From Acidobacteriota bacterium (GTDB lineage: Bacteria > Acidobacteriota > Vicinamibacteria > Vicinamibacterales > UBA2999), in the NCBI GenBank assembly GCA_020851565.1, contig JADZCN010000098.1, forward strand, positions 17,396-81,395: a stretch of DNA of 64,000 nucleotides. Reading direction: 5' to 3'. Shown here piece by piece: positions 8,063 to 16,483 of this stretch. The notes beneath the pieces were generated by a model. That model did not search any database, had not been told where the DNA came from, and was given only the letters and a program-made list of their open reading frames with translations. Position 1 is the first letter of the stretch; the number at the start of each line of letters is the position of its first letter. Made by a program: the position numbers and the translations under genes.

Positions 8063-9678
8063 CGCCCGCCGTCAGGCTCGTCCTCTCGCACTTCTGGGTA
8101 GCGGTGGCCGCCTTCGGCGTGGGCGCGATGATGGCCGTGATGCAGGCGCTGGCCCGCGCCGGTGTCGAGCTGCCCTTCGGCACCGCGAATCTCTACTACC
8201 TGTCGGTGACGGCGCACGGCGTGCTGCTGGCGCTGGTCTTCACGACATTCTTCATCATGGCCCTCGGCTACCTCGTGGTCGAGACAACGCTGGGCCGCAT
8301 TGCCGGTCCGTCGTGGGCGTGGGCGGGATTCTGGCTGGCCTCGATCGGCACCGTCATCACGACCGTGGCCATCCTGTCGGGGACGAGCACGGTCCTCTAC
8401 ACGTTCTACCCGCCGCTGCTGGCCCATCCCGCGTTCTACATCGGCGCCACGCTGCTGGTGGTGGGCTCGTGGGTCTGGTGCGGGGTGATGATTGCCAGCT
8501 TCGTCTCCTGGCGGCGCGCCAACCGGGGGACGCGCCCGCCGCTGGCGGCGCACGGCATGCTGACGGCCGTGATCATCTGGATCCTGGCGACGGCGGGCCT
8601 CGCGGTCGAGGTGGTCATCCTGATCCTGCCGTGGTCGGTGGGGCTGGTGGACCGCATCGATCCGATCGTGGCGCGGACCTACTTCTGGTGGTTCGGCCAC
8701 CCGCTCACGTACTTCTGGCTGGTGCCGGCCTACGTGCTCTGGTACACGATGATCCCGCGCGTGGCGGGCGGAAAGCTCTTCAGCGACGCGCTGACGCGCG
8801 TCGTGTTCATCCAGTTCATCCTGTTCTCGACGCCGGTCGGCTTCCACCACCAGTTCACGGATCCGGGAATTGCGGGCGGCTGGAAGCTGCTGCACACCTT
8901 CACCACCTACGCCATCATGTTCCCGAGCCTGGTCACCGCCTTCACGGTGACCGCGTCGCTCGAGTATGCGGGCCGCGCACGCGGCGGCGCGGGCACCTTC
9001 GGCTGGATCGGGAAGCTCCCCTGGAGCGACCCGTTCTTCTCCAGCGTCGCGCTCTCGATGGTCACCTTCGCGCTGGGCGGCTTCGGCGGCGCCATCAACG
9101 CCGCGTACGCGATGAACGCGATGATCCACAACACGGCGTGGGTGCAGGGGCACTTCCACCTGACGGTGGGCACGGCCGTGACGCTCAGCTTCATGGGCTT
9201 CAGCTACTGGATGCTGCCGCGGGTGACGGGACGGGCGCTGGTGTGGCCGCGTGTGGCGTCCGTGCAGCCCTACCTGTGGTTCATCGGGATGCAGTTCTTC
9301 AGCATCCCCAGCCACATCGCGGGCCTCATGGGCATGCCCCGGCGCGTGTACACCGGCGAGTTCCACGGCATCGAGGCCGCGCAGGCCTGGATTCCCCTCG
9401 TGAACATCTCGGCCGTCGGCGGGGTGATCCTGTTCGTGTCGGCGATGTGCTGGGTGGGCGTGCTGGCCGGCACGATGTTCGTGATGCCGCGCGGGGCGAC
9501 CCGTCCAATCGAGTATGCGGAGCCCATGGTGGCACCCCCCGACGGCGCGTCCCTCTGGGATCGCCTGGGCCTGTGGACGGCCGTGGCGATCGTGCTCATC
9601 ATCATCGCCTACGCGCAGCCGCTCTATCACCTGCACACCATGGCGCGATTCCCCTCGCGGGGCTTCTCGCCGTTCTGA
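8059..9678 (+). CDS. cbaA: Cytochrome c oxidase subunit I, ba3 type
   Basis: A 539-residue polytopic membrane protein. It has the heme-copper oxidase ligand set: low-spin heme His in VTAHGVLLAL, the CuB His and cross-linked Tyr in GHPLTYFW, the His-His pair in FHHQFTDPG, and the two heme-iron His in WVQGHFHLTVG. The H-P-x-x-Y spacing and the absence of the usual aa3 D-channel signature place it in the B family (ba3). It reduces oxygen to water with proton pumping and high oxygen affinity. The ATG at 8059 overlaps the subunit II stop, so the two genes are translationally coupled. Confidence 0.95.
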   Translation: MTPAVRLVLSHFWVAVAAFGVGAMMAVMQALARAGVELPFGTANLYYLSVTAHGVLLALVFTTFFIMALGYLVVETTLGRIAGPSWAWAGFWLASIGTVITTVAILSGTSTVLYTFYPPLLAHPAFYIGATLLVVGSWVWCGVMIASFVSWRRANRGTRPPLAAHGMLTAVIIWILATAGLAVEVVILILPWSVGLVDRIDPIVARTYFWWFGHPLTYFWLVPAYVLWYTMIPRVAGGKLFSDALTRVVFIQFILFSTPVGFHHQFTDPGIAGGWKLLHTFTTYAIMFPSLVTAFTVTASLEYAGRARGGAGTFGWIGKLPWSDPFFSSVALSMVTFALGGFGGAINAAYAMNAMIHNTAWVQGHFHLTVGTAVTLSFMGFSYWMLPRVTGRALVWPRVASVQPYLWFIGMQFFSIPSHIAGLMGMPRRVYTGEFHGIEAAQAWIPLVNISAVGGVILFVSAMCWVGVLAGTMFVMPRGATRPIEYAEPMVAPPDGASLWDRLGLWTAVAIVLIIIAYAQPLYHLHTMARFPSRGFSPF

Positions 9679-9691
9679 CGAGTCCAGATCG

Positions 9692-10318
9692 ATGGCCCAC
9701 GATCCCCCCACGCACGCTGCCCTGCCAGCCGAGCCCGAACCCGCCGCCCGCGGCGTGCTCGGCGTCTCCTCGACGGCGCTGATGGTCGCTGGTCTGGCCG
9801 GCGGCTACGGCCTCTTCGCGTGGCTGAGCGCGCGGTTCATGCTGCCCGCGCGCATCGGCGAGGTGCAGCAGCTGTTCGTCACGCGCGTGAACGACGTGCC
9901 GGTCGGCAGCACGCTGCTCTATCAGACGCCGGACGGGCGGACGGTGAACATCACGCGCCGGACGGCCGGCGCCGCCGCGGCCGACTTCATCGCGCTCTCG
10001 AGCACGTGCCCGCACCTGGGCTGCCAGGTGCACTGGGAGCCGCAGAACAACCGGTACTTCTGCCCGTGCCACAACGGGACGTTCGACCCGAGCGGCAAGG
10101 CGACGGGCGGGCCGCCGGGGGACGCGGGGCAGTCCCTCCCGCAGTACGCGCTCCGCGTGGACCAGGGGCTGCTCTACATCGACGTGCCGGTGGAGCAGCT
10201 GTCGGTGCCGCGCCAGGCGGGCCTCGTCGAGGTGGTTTCGCCCGAGGGGCCGGGCCACGACCCGTGCCTGACCTGCCTGCGGCGGCTGACGCCGGGCGAC
10301 GGGGGAGACGCTGCATGA
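9692..10318 (+). CDS. Rieske 2Fe-2S protein of a cytochrome bc/b6f-type complex
   Basis: A 208-residue protein with an N-terminal anchor helix (TALMVAGLAGGYGLFAWL) and a Rieske domain. The cluster ligands are CPHLGC and CPCHNGTF, with the Gly-rich Pro loop ATGGPPGD following. It transfers electrons from quinol to a c-type cytochrome. The C-terminus carries an extra DPCLTCLRR segment with a CxxC pair lacking the His of a heme motif, which I do not recognise from standard Rieske proteins. It starts 13 bases after ba3 subunit I, and its stop overlaps the cytochrome b start, so oxidase and bc components appear to be co-expressed. Confidence 0.93.
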   Translation: MAHDPPTHAALPAEPEPAARGVLGVSSTALMVAGLAGGYGLFAWLSARFMLPARIGEVQQLFVTRVNDVPVGSTLLYQTPDGRTVNITRRTAGAAAADFIALSSTCPHLGCQVHWEPQNNRYFCPCHNGTFDPSGKATGGPPGDAGQSLPQYALRVDQGLLYIDVPVEQLSVPRQAGLVEVVSPEGPGHDPCLTCLRRLTPGDGGDAA

Positions 10319-11364
10319 ACCGCACCGGGGACTGGATTGCCGAGCGGGTGCCCATCTCCCTCGAGGGCGTCGCGGCGATGTCCAACGAGCCGGTGCCCTA
10401 CCACCTGAAGCGGTGGTGGTTCGCGCTCGGGGGCACGCCCGCCTACCTCTTCGTCGTCCAGATCATCACGGGCGTGCTGCTGGCGTTCTACTACCAGCCC
10501 GCGCCGGCCACGGCCTACGAGTCGGTCCGCTACATCACCGAGGACGCCTCGTACGGGTGGTACCTGCGCGGCCTGCACAAGTGGGGTGCGACGCTCATGA
10601 TCGCGGCCGTCGTGCTGCACCAGATGCGCGTGTTCTTCACCGGTGCCTATCGGCGCCCGCGCGAGCTGAACTGGATGATCGGGATGACGATCCTGGTCTG
10701 CACGCTGCTGCTCGGGTTCACCGGCTACAGCCTGGTGTTCGAGCAGTTGAGCTACTGGGGAGCCACGGTGGGCGCCAACATCAGCGACACCGTGCCGGTG
10801 GTCGGGCCGATCATGAAGCAGGCGCTGCTGGGCGGCGAGGTGTACAACGACCGGACGCTGTCACGCTTCTTCATCCTCCACGGCGCGGTGCTGCCGGTGG
10901 TGCTGATTCTCGTGCTGATGATGCACATCGGGCTGGTTCGCCTGCACGGCGTCACCGAGCTCACCTTCGAGGGCGAGGAGAAGAAGCCGGCGAAGTACTT
11001 CAACTTCTTCCCCGAGCACTTCTACACGGAGCTAATCATCGGGCTCACGCTGATGATCCTGCTGAGTGCGCTGGCCACGCTGCTGCCGGTGCACATGGGG
11101 CCGCCGGCGGATCCGCTGGTGACGCCCGAGGTGATCAAGCCGGAGTGGTTCTTCTACACGGCCTTCCGGTGGCTGAAGCTCTTTTCCGGCACGACGGCGA
11201 TGCTGACGCAGGGCTTCATCGTCTTCGTGATGTTCTTCTGGCCGTTCATCGACGCCTGGCTGGTGCGCCGCTTCAAGTACGCGGACATCAGCGTGTGGAT
11301 TGGCGTGGTCGGGGCGCTCCTGATCATGGGGTTCACGATGTGGGAGGCGCTCGTCGCCCATTAG
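10315..11364 (+). CDS. Cytochrome b (b6 plus subunit IV, fused)
   Basis: A 349-residue membrane protein with about eight helices. Heme ligand histidines are in LRGLHKWGAT and VVLHQMRV on one helix, and FILHGAVLP and LMMHIGLVRLHG on the partner helix. The quinol-site signature appears as KPEWFFYTAF, equivalent to PEWY/PEWF. It oxidises quinol with the Rieske protein. No cytochrome c1 or f gene lies in this operon; the next gene is an octaheme cytochrome, which could take the c1 role. The start is coupled to the Rieske stop (ATGA). Confidence 0.93.
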   Translation: MNRTGDWIAERVPISLEGVAAMSNEPVPYHLKRWWFALGGTPAYLFVVQIITGVLLAFYYQPAPATAYESVRYITEDASYGWYLRGLHKWGATLMIAAVVLHQMRVFFTGAYRRPRELNWMIGMTILVCTLLLGFTGYSLVFEQLSYWGATVGANISDTVPVVGPIMKQALLGGEVYNDRTLSRFFILHGAVLPVVLILVLMMHIGLVRLHGVTELTFEGEEKKPAKYFNFFPEHFYTELIIGLTLMILLSALATLLPVHMGPPADPLVTPEVIKPEWFFYTAFRWLKLFSGTTAMLTQGFIVFVMFFWPFIDAWLVRRFKYADISVWIGVVGALLIMGFTMWEALVAH

Positions 11365-11460
11365 TTCGCGCGCAGGTTCAAGGCACGTGAGTTCAAGGGA
11401 CGGACGTTCAAACCACGGACGTTCAACGTACGACGGTTCAAGGCACGAGGGTTCGCACGC
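11364..11460 (+). repeat. 15-bp direct tandem repeat ahead of the octaheme gene
   Basis: Five consecutive 15-base units beginning GTTCAA start at 11376, 11391, 11406, 11421 and 11436. They are flanked by degenerate partial units (GTTCGCGCGCAG at 11364, GTTCGCACGC at 11451). The core is GTTCAAnnnACGnnn. The array fills the whole gap between cytochrome b and the octaheme cytochrome and ends at its ATG, with no evident Shine-Dalgarno. It could be a direct-repeat binding site, a slippage-prone spacer that tunes expression, or selfish simple sequence. Confidence 0.85.
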
Positions 11461-13116
11461 ATGACGCTCGATCAGAAACGTTGGGTGATTGGCGGCCTGG
11501 GGCTGCTGTTCCTGCTGTCGCTCGTCGCGGTGCAGTGGCTCGAGGTGTCGCGACGGGCGCACGAGGCCGGGGGGCGGCGCACGGCGGTGTCGGTGCAGGC
11601 CACGCCGGCCGCGTCGCGCCAGTGCGTGGACTGCCACACCCAGGTGTCACGGGGCATCGTGGACCACTGGGCCGGATCCACGCACGCCGAGAAGGGCGTG
11701 GCCTGCGTGGACTGCCACAAGGCCGAGGCAAAGGATGCCGACGCCTTCACGCACTACGGGGCGCAGATCGCCACCATCGTCACCCCGCGCGACTGCGCGC
11801 GCTGTCACCCGACGGAGTCGGCGGAGTTCGCCGCCAGTCATCACTCGAAGGCCGGCAACATCCTGGCGTCGCTCGACAACTTCCTGGCCGAGACCGTCGA
11901 GGGCTCGCGGGTGGCGTTCAACCCCCACTCGCCCACGCCGGGCAGGGCCGTGCAGGCGGTCAACGGCCTGGCGCCCGCCAACTCGGGCTGCCAGCAGTGC
12001 CACGGGTCGCTCGTTGCCTTCCAGGCCAACGATGGCGGCCTGGTGACGATGCGGGACCTGAAGCCCGACCAGAACGGGCAGCCCACCAACATGGAGGCCG
12101 TCGGCCGCATCGTGAAGAACGAGAGCGGCAAGCCGCTGCTGTCGAGCACGAGCTGGCCCAACACCGGCATCGGGCGGATCAACCTGGACGGCTCGCTCGG
12201 GTCGTGCGCTGCCTGCCACAGCCGCCACGACTTCTCCGCGCGCCGCGCGCGCCAGCCCGAGAACTGCGGCAAGTGCCACCTCGGCCCGGACCACCCGCAG
12301 AAGGAGATCTACGACGAGTCGAAGCACGGCGTGGCGTTCCGGGATCTGATCGCCGACATGAACCTGGACGCCCAGCCGAACTGGGTCCTGGGACGCGACT
12401 ACAGCGCGGCGCCCACCTGCGCCACGTGCCACATGAGCGCGAACACCAGGAACGGCATGAAGATCACCCACGACCCCGGCGAGCGCATCTCGTGGACCAA
12501 CCGCCCGCCGGTGAGCCTGGTCATGGACACCGATGCGAACCATGCCGTCGTGACCGAGACCGACCCGGAGAAGCGTCGCGCCGCCATCTCCGACACCGCC
12601 GAGGCCAAGCGCAACCGGATGAAACAGGTGTGCTCGCACTGCCACACCCCTGACTACATCAACCAGTTCTATCGGCAGTACGACGACCTGGTGATCCATT
12701 ACAACGAGAAGTTCGCCAAGCCCGGGCAGGCCATCATGACCGCCCTGGCCGAAGCCAACCTCATCTCCAAGACCCAGTACGACGATCACATCGAGTGGAC
12801 ATGGTACTACCTGTGGCACCACGAGGGCCGGCGCGCGCGCATGGGGGCGTCGATGATGGCGCCCGACTACACGCAGTGGCACGGGATGTTCGAGGTGGCG
12901 GAGCGCTTCTACATGGAGCTCATCCCGCAGGCGCGTGAGATCACGGCGGAGGCCGCGCGCGGCGGGCGCGGCGAGGCCGCGCGACGCGTGAACGCGGTGA
13001 TCGACGAGATCCTGGCGCGCCCCGAGCACCAGTGGCTGACGAAGGGCGCCGAGGAGCAGGCGGACGCGATCGCGCAGGAGATGCAGCGCCGATACGGGAC
13101 GCCGACGCGGCGCTGA
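11461..13116 (+). CDS. hao: Octaheme cytochrome c, hydroxylamine oxidoreductase (HAO) family
   Basis: A 551-residue protein with an N-terminal anchor helix (VIGGLGLLFLLSLVAVQWL) and eight CxxCH motifs: CVDCH, CVDCH, CARCH, CQQCH, CAACH, CGKCH, CATCH and CSHCH. The C-terminal segment YYLWHHEGRRARMGASM, then APDYTQWHG, is characteristic of the HAO family. The Tyr in PDYTQWHG is a candidate for the P460 cross-linking tyrosine, which would favour oxidation of hydroxylamine; without cross-linking the enzyme would favour nitrite or hydroxylamine reduction. It lies between cytochrome b and NapA, so it may exchange electrons with the quinone pool through the Rieske/b pair. Direction of catalysis is not determinable here. 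Confidence 0.87.
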   Translation: MTLDQKRWVIGGLGLLFLLSLVAVQWLEVSRRAHEAGGRRTAVSVQATPAASRQCVDCHTQVSRGIVDHWAGSTHAEKGVACVDCHKAEAKDADAFTHYGAQIATIVTPRDCARCHPTESAEFAASHHSKAGNILASLDNFLAETVEGSRVAFNPHSPTPGRAVQAVNGLAPANSGCQQCHGSLVAFQANDGGLVTMRDLKPDQNGQPTNMEAVGRIVKNESGKPLLSSTSWPNTGIGRINLDGSLGSCAACHSRHDFSARRARQPENCGKCHLGPDHPQKEIYDESKHGVAFRDLIADMNLDAQPNWVLGRDYSAAPTCATCHMSANTRNGMKITHDPGERISWTNRPPVSLVMDTDANHAVVTETDPEKRRAAISDTAEAKRNRMKQVCSHCHTPDYINQFYRQYDDLVIHYNEKFAKPGQAIMTALAEANLISKTQYDDHIEWTWYYLWHHEGRRARMGASMMAPDYTQWHGMFEVAERFYMELIPQAREITAEAARGGRGEAARRVNAVIDEILARPEHQWLTKGAEEQADAIAQEMQRRYGTPTRR

Positions 13117-13430
13117 CACCGATTGGGGCGAACGCAGATGCGCCGCAGATGAGACGCAGCCGTAGATGAACGCAGATGGCGCAGATGAACGCCATCGGGG
13201 GCCTGAAGCGCGCCCCGTCCGGCGGCTGGGCCGTTGGAGGTCGGCCGCGAAGGTTGCCGACAAACACGCCGGAGCATGCCACTCGGCCTGTTTGAGCGTG
13301 GGCGAAGAGGGCGCGAGTTGCCCAAGTGATTGAGGGATGCGCAGGCGTGTTTGACCGGCCGACCGACCGGCCTGGCCGCCGGACGGGGCGCGCTTCCGGG
13401 CACGGCGAAACAGCAGTTGAGGATGAGCAG
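13117..13430. other. Intergenic region with GCAGAT-type simple repeats and dispersed repeat copy A
   Basis: This 314-base gap between the octaheme cytochrome and napA contains two elements. Bases about 13137-13195 are a degenerate simple repeat built on CGCAGATG. Bases 13231-13377 are one copy of a 147-bp dispersed repeat found again at 46385-46531. No gene is convincing here; an upstream extension of napA through the repeat is possible in frame but would place non-homologous sequence before the Tat signal. Confidence 0.7.
13231..13377 (+). repeat. Dispersed 147-bp repeat, copy A
   Basis: An ungapped by-eye alignment with 46385-46531 gives about 125 identical positions out of 147. The best-conserved stretches are around CCTGTTTGAGCGT, GCGCGAGTTGCCCAAGTG and GCGCAGGCGTGTTTGACCGG. 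Both copies lie downstream of a GCAGAT-type simple repeat and upstream of a plus-strand gene. An open minus-strand frame exists in both copies, but many of the differences change residues, so a noncoding element is more likely. Confidence 0.85.
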
Positions 13431-15782
13431 ATGAGCGGGAAGTTCGAGCGGCGCACGTTTCTGAAGATGGCCGCGGTGGCGGCGCCGGCCGTGGCCGCGT
13501 TCTCGTGTGCGGACCAGGAAGAGGCCGCGCGCCTGGCGTCGCCCGTCGATCGCACCTCGGTGAAGTGGGACAAGGCGCCCTGCCGCTTCTGCGGCACCGG
13601 CTGCGGCGTGATGGTCGGCGTGGAGCAGGGCCGCGTCGTGGCCGTGCGCGGCGACGAGGCCAGCCCCGTCAACAAGGGACTGCTCTGCGTGAAGGGCTAC
13701 CACCTGCCGGGCCTGCTGTACGGCGAGGACCGGCTGCTGTACCCGCAGAAGCGGAACGCCGACGGAACGTTCTCGCGTATCTCGTGGGACGAGGCGCTGG
13801 ACCTCATCGCAGCGAAGTTCAAGGAGACACTGGACCAGCACGGTCCCGGCGCCGTCGGGATGTACGGGTCCGGGCAGTGGACCGTGTTCGACGGCTACGC
13901 CGCGCTCAAGTGGGTGAAGGGCGGCCTGAAGAGCAACAACATCGAGCCCAACGCGCGGCTCTGCATGGCGAGCGCCGTGTCGGGCTTCATCACGCAGTTC
14001 CAGAGCGACGAGCCCATGGGCTGCTACCAGGACCTCGACGCCGGCGACGACTTCGTCCTCTGGGGCAACAACATGGCGGAGATGCACCCGGTGCTCTTCA
14101 GCCGCATCCTGGAAACGCGCCGCGCGAAGCCGGGCACGCGCATCGTGGACATCGCCACCCGGCGCACGCCGACCAGCGACTACGCCGACCTGCACGTCCT
14201 GTTCAAGCCGAACACCGACCTGGCGCTGGCCAACGGCATCCTCCACCTGCTCGTCGCCGACGGGCGCATCCACACGCCGTTCATCAACGAGAACGTCGTG
14301 TTCCGCCGCGGCATCGAGGACGTGAAGCAGATCGGCTACGGCTGCTTCGGCGACCAGGCCGAGCGCTACACCTTCGAGGACCAGGGGCGGCCCAGCTCGC
14401 TCGACGAGCTCCGCGAGTTCCTCGCGCACTACACGCCCGACCACGTCAGCGACGTCACCGGCGTGCCGGTGGAGCAGATTCGCGCCCTCGCCGACCTCTA
14501 CGGCAACCAGGCCCGCGGCACGGTGAGTCTCTGGTGCATGGGCGTGAACCAGCACGTGCGCGGCACGTGGATGAACAACCTCATCACCGATCTGCACCTC
14601 ATCACCGGCAAGATCTGCCGGCCGGGCGCGAACCCGCTCAGCCTGACCGGACAGCCGAGCGCCTGCGGCACCGCGCGCGAGGTGGGCACCTCGAACAACC
14701 GGCTGCCGGCCGACATGGTGGTGACCAACCCGGAGCACCGCGCCGAGGCCGAGCGCATCTGGAAGCTGCCGGCCGGGACCATCCCCGCGGTGCCCGGCTA
14801 CCACGCCGTGGACCTGTTCCGCGCCCTGAAGCGCGGCGACGTGAAGGCGTTGTGGATCCAGACGACCAATCCCTGGGTCACGCTGCCGAACCGCTCGCGC
14901 TTCGATCGCACGTCCAACGACGGCCGCTTCATCGTCGTCAGCGACATCTACCCGACGCCGACCACGGCCATGGCGGACCTGGTCCTCCCGGCGGCGGCGT
15001 GGGTGGAGCGCGAGGGCGTCTTCGGCAACACCGAGCGGCGCACGCAGCAGTGGAACAAGATGGTGGACCCGCCGGGTGAGGCGCGCGAAGACGCCTGGGC
15101 CGTCATCCAGGTGGCCAGGCGCATGGGGATGGGACACCTGTTCCCGTGGCCCGACGACAACTGGCACGAGCCGATGTTCGAGGAGTACCGCGAGTTCGGC
15201 CTCGGCCACGGCAAGGACCTGGCGGCCTACACGCAGCTGAAGCAGACGCGGGGGATGATCTGGCCGGTGGTGAACGGCAAGGAGACGCCGTATCGCTACA
15301 CCGCCGGCTACGACCCCTACGTCAAGAAGGCGTCCGGCGCCCACTTCTACAAGGCGAAGGACTACGGCGAGAAGGCCGCCTTCTGGCTGCGCCCGTACCA
15401 CCCGGCCGCCGAGTCGCCGGACACGGAGTACCCCTTCTGGCTGAACACCGGCCGCGTGCTCGAGCACTGGCACAGCGGCTCGATGACGCGCCGCATCAAG
15501 CAACTGCACCAGGCCGTGCCGGCCGCCTACGTGGAGGTCAACCGCGCCGATGCCGACACGCTGGGCATCAAGAAGGGCGACCGCGTGAAGGTGGTGAGCC
15601 GCCGCGGCAGCCTCGAGCTCACCGTGGAGATCGACGGCCGCGGCCGCCCGCCACGCGGCATGGTGTTCGTCCCGTTCTTCGATGAGTCGGCCATCATCAA
15701 CCTCGTCACGCTCGACGCGATGGACAACATCAGCAAGCAGCCCGACTACAAGAAGTGCGCCGTGCGCCTGGAGCGGGTGTAG
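13431..15782 (+). CDS. napA: Periplasmic nitrate reductase catalytic subunit NapA
   Basis: A 783-residue molybdopterin enzyme. The N-terminus is a Tat signal (ERRTFLKMAAVAAP) with a Cys soon after (AAFSC), so a lipid anchor is possible. The [4Fe-4S] motif is CRFCGTGCGV with the fourth Cys in LLCVKGYH. The Mo ligand Cys is in NARLCMASAVSGF, and FQSDEPMGCY and WGNNMAEMHP are NapA signatures. It reduces nitrate to nitrite in the periplasm. It is followed by a NapB-like cytochrome. No napC, napD, napG or napH is visible nearby, so electrons probably come from the Rieske/cytochrome b pair or the octaheme cytochrome. Confidence 0.93.
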   Translation: MSGKFERRTFLKMAAVAAPAVAAFSCADQEEAARLASPVDRTSVKWDKAPCRFCGTGCGVMVGVEQGRVVAVRGDEASPVNKGLLCVKGYHLPGLLYGEDRLLYPQKRNADGTFSRISWDEALDLIAAKFKETLDQHGPGAVGMYGSGQWTVFDGYAALKWVKGGLKSNNIEPNARLCMASAVSGFITQFQSDEPMGCYQDLDAGDDFVLWGNNMAEMHPVLFSRILETRRAKPGTRIVDIATRRTPTSDYADLHVLFKPNTDLALANGILHLLVADGRIHTPFINENVVFRRGIEDVKQIGYGCFGDQAERYTFEDQGRPSSLDELREFLAHYTPDHVSDVTGVPVEQIRALADLYGNQARGTVSLWCMGVNQHVRGTWMNNLITDLHLITGKICRPGANPLSLTGQPSACGTAREVGTSNNRLPADMVVTNPEHRAEAERIWKLPAGTIPAVPGYHAVDLFRALKRGDVKALWIQTTNPWVTLPNRSRFDRTSNDGRFIVVSDIYPTPTTAMADLVLPAAAWVEREGVFGNTERRTQQWNKMVDPPGEAREDAWAVIQVARRMGMGHLFPWPDDNWHEPMFEEYREFGLGHGKDLAAYTQLKQTRGMIWPVVNGKETPYRYTAGYDPYVKKASGAHFYKAKDYGEKAAFWLRPYHPAAESPDTEYPFWLNTGRVLEHWHSGSMTRRIKQLHQAVPAAYVEVNRADADTLGIKKGDRVKVVSRRGSLELTVEIDGRGRPPRGMVFVPFFDESAIINLVTLDAMDNISKQPDYKKCAVRLERV

Positions 15783-15937
15783 TGCAACACGAAACCACGA
15801 CGGCACGAAGGAATCACGAAGAGCACGAAGCAGCAAGGGGGCGGTCGTGGCCTCCCCGTGCTCTCCTGGACGTCCCTGGCTTCCGTGCCCTTCGTGCTTC
15901 TTCGTGTCTTCGTGGTTTCTTTTCCAGGGCCGCGTGC
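15783..15937. repeat. CACGAAG simple repeat as a long inverted repeat between napA and napB
   Basis: Arms at about 15789-15829 (GAAACCACGACGGCACGAAG and onward) and 15885-15925 (ending CGTGTCTTCGTGGTTTC) are near-perfect reverse complements of about 40 bases with a loop of about 55 bases. A third copy, in the same orientation as the second arm, lies at about 16440-16485 after the NapB gene. Such a structure could act as a terminator or mRNA-processing hairpin between napA and napB. Confidence 0.75.
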
Positions 15938-16432
15938 GTGGCAGCGGTGACGCTGCTGGCGGCGGCGTGCAGCGGCCCGCCGCCCGCCGCCGTAGCCCGC
16001 TCGACGGGGGAGCGCGCGACCACGCGCGCCTACGACGGCGCGCCGCCGCCCATTCCGCACGACGACTCGATTGGCTCGTGCGTCACCTGCCACGACGACG
16101 ATGGCGCGGCAATCGCGGGCGTGGGCGTGGCGCCGGCCTCGCCTCACGGTGCCGTCGCCGCCACGGGCGCGATGCAGCGCTGCCGCCAGTGCCATGTCCC
16201 CACCGAGTCGCGCGAGCTGTTCGTGGCCTCGCGTTTCACAGGCCTGCCGCAGGGGCCGTGGAAGGGCTCGCGGGCCACGCCAGGCGCGCCGCCCACGATT
16301 CCGCACACCCTGCAGCTGCGGGAGAACTGCCTCGCCTGCCACGCGGGCCCCGCCGCGCGCGCGGAGATTCGCACGACGCACCCGGAGCGCATCCGGTGCC
16401 GGCAGTGCCACGTGCCGGAACTGGGGTTCTGA
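15938..16432 (+). CDS. napB: NapB-like tetraheme cytochrome c (duplicated diheme module)
   Basis: A lipoprotein-like N-terminus (VTLLAAACSG) is followed by four heme motifs: CVTCH, CRQCH, CLACH and CRQCH. Ordinary NapB has two. The second half (PPTIPHTLQLRENCLACH, then CRQCHVPELGF) is a standard NapB C-terminus. The first half (PPPIPHDDSIGSCVTCH, then CRQCHVPTE) repeats the same pattern, indicating tandem duplication of the diheme unit. It should pass electrons to NapA. The GTG start at 15938 is chosen because it follows the inverted repeat and gives a lipobox; the frame is open further upstream, so the start is uncertain. Confidence 0.82.
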   Translation: MAAVTLLAAACSGPPPAAVARSTGERATTRAYDGAPPPIPHDDSIGSCVTCHDDDGAAIAGVGVAPASPHGAVAATGAMQRCRQCHVPTESRELFVASRFTGLPQGPWKGSRATPGAPPTIPHTLQLRENCLACHAGPAARAEIRTTHPERIRCRQCHVPELGF

Positions 16433-16483
16433 CCTCCGGCCTTCGTGCCGGTCTTCGTGTGCTTCGTGCCTTCGTGGTTTCGT

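Noticed and set aside
9820..10314. Long open frame extending upstream of cytochrome b through the Rieske gene
   Set aside because: The frame is Arg-rich and lies inside the well-supported Rieske gene; cytochrome b homology begins at 10315.
12909..15836. Very long minus-strand frame opposite napA and the octaheme gene
   Set aside because: It is GC-biased antisense sequence rich in Arg, His, Val and Leu, without a domain and overlapping strong plus-strand genes.
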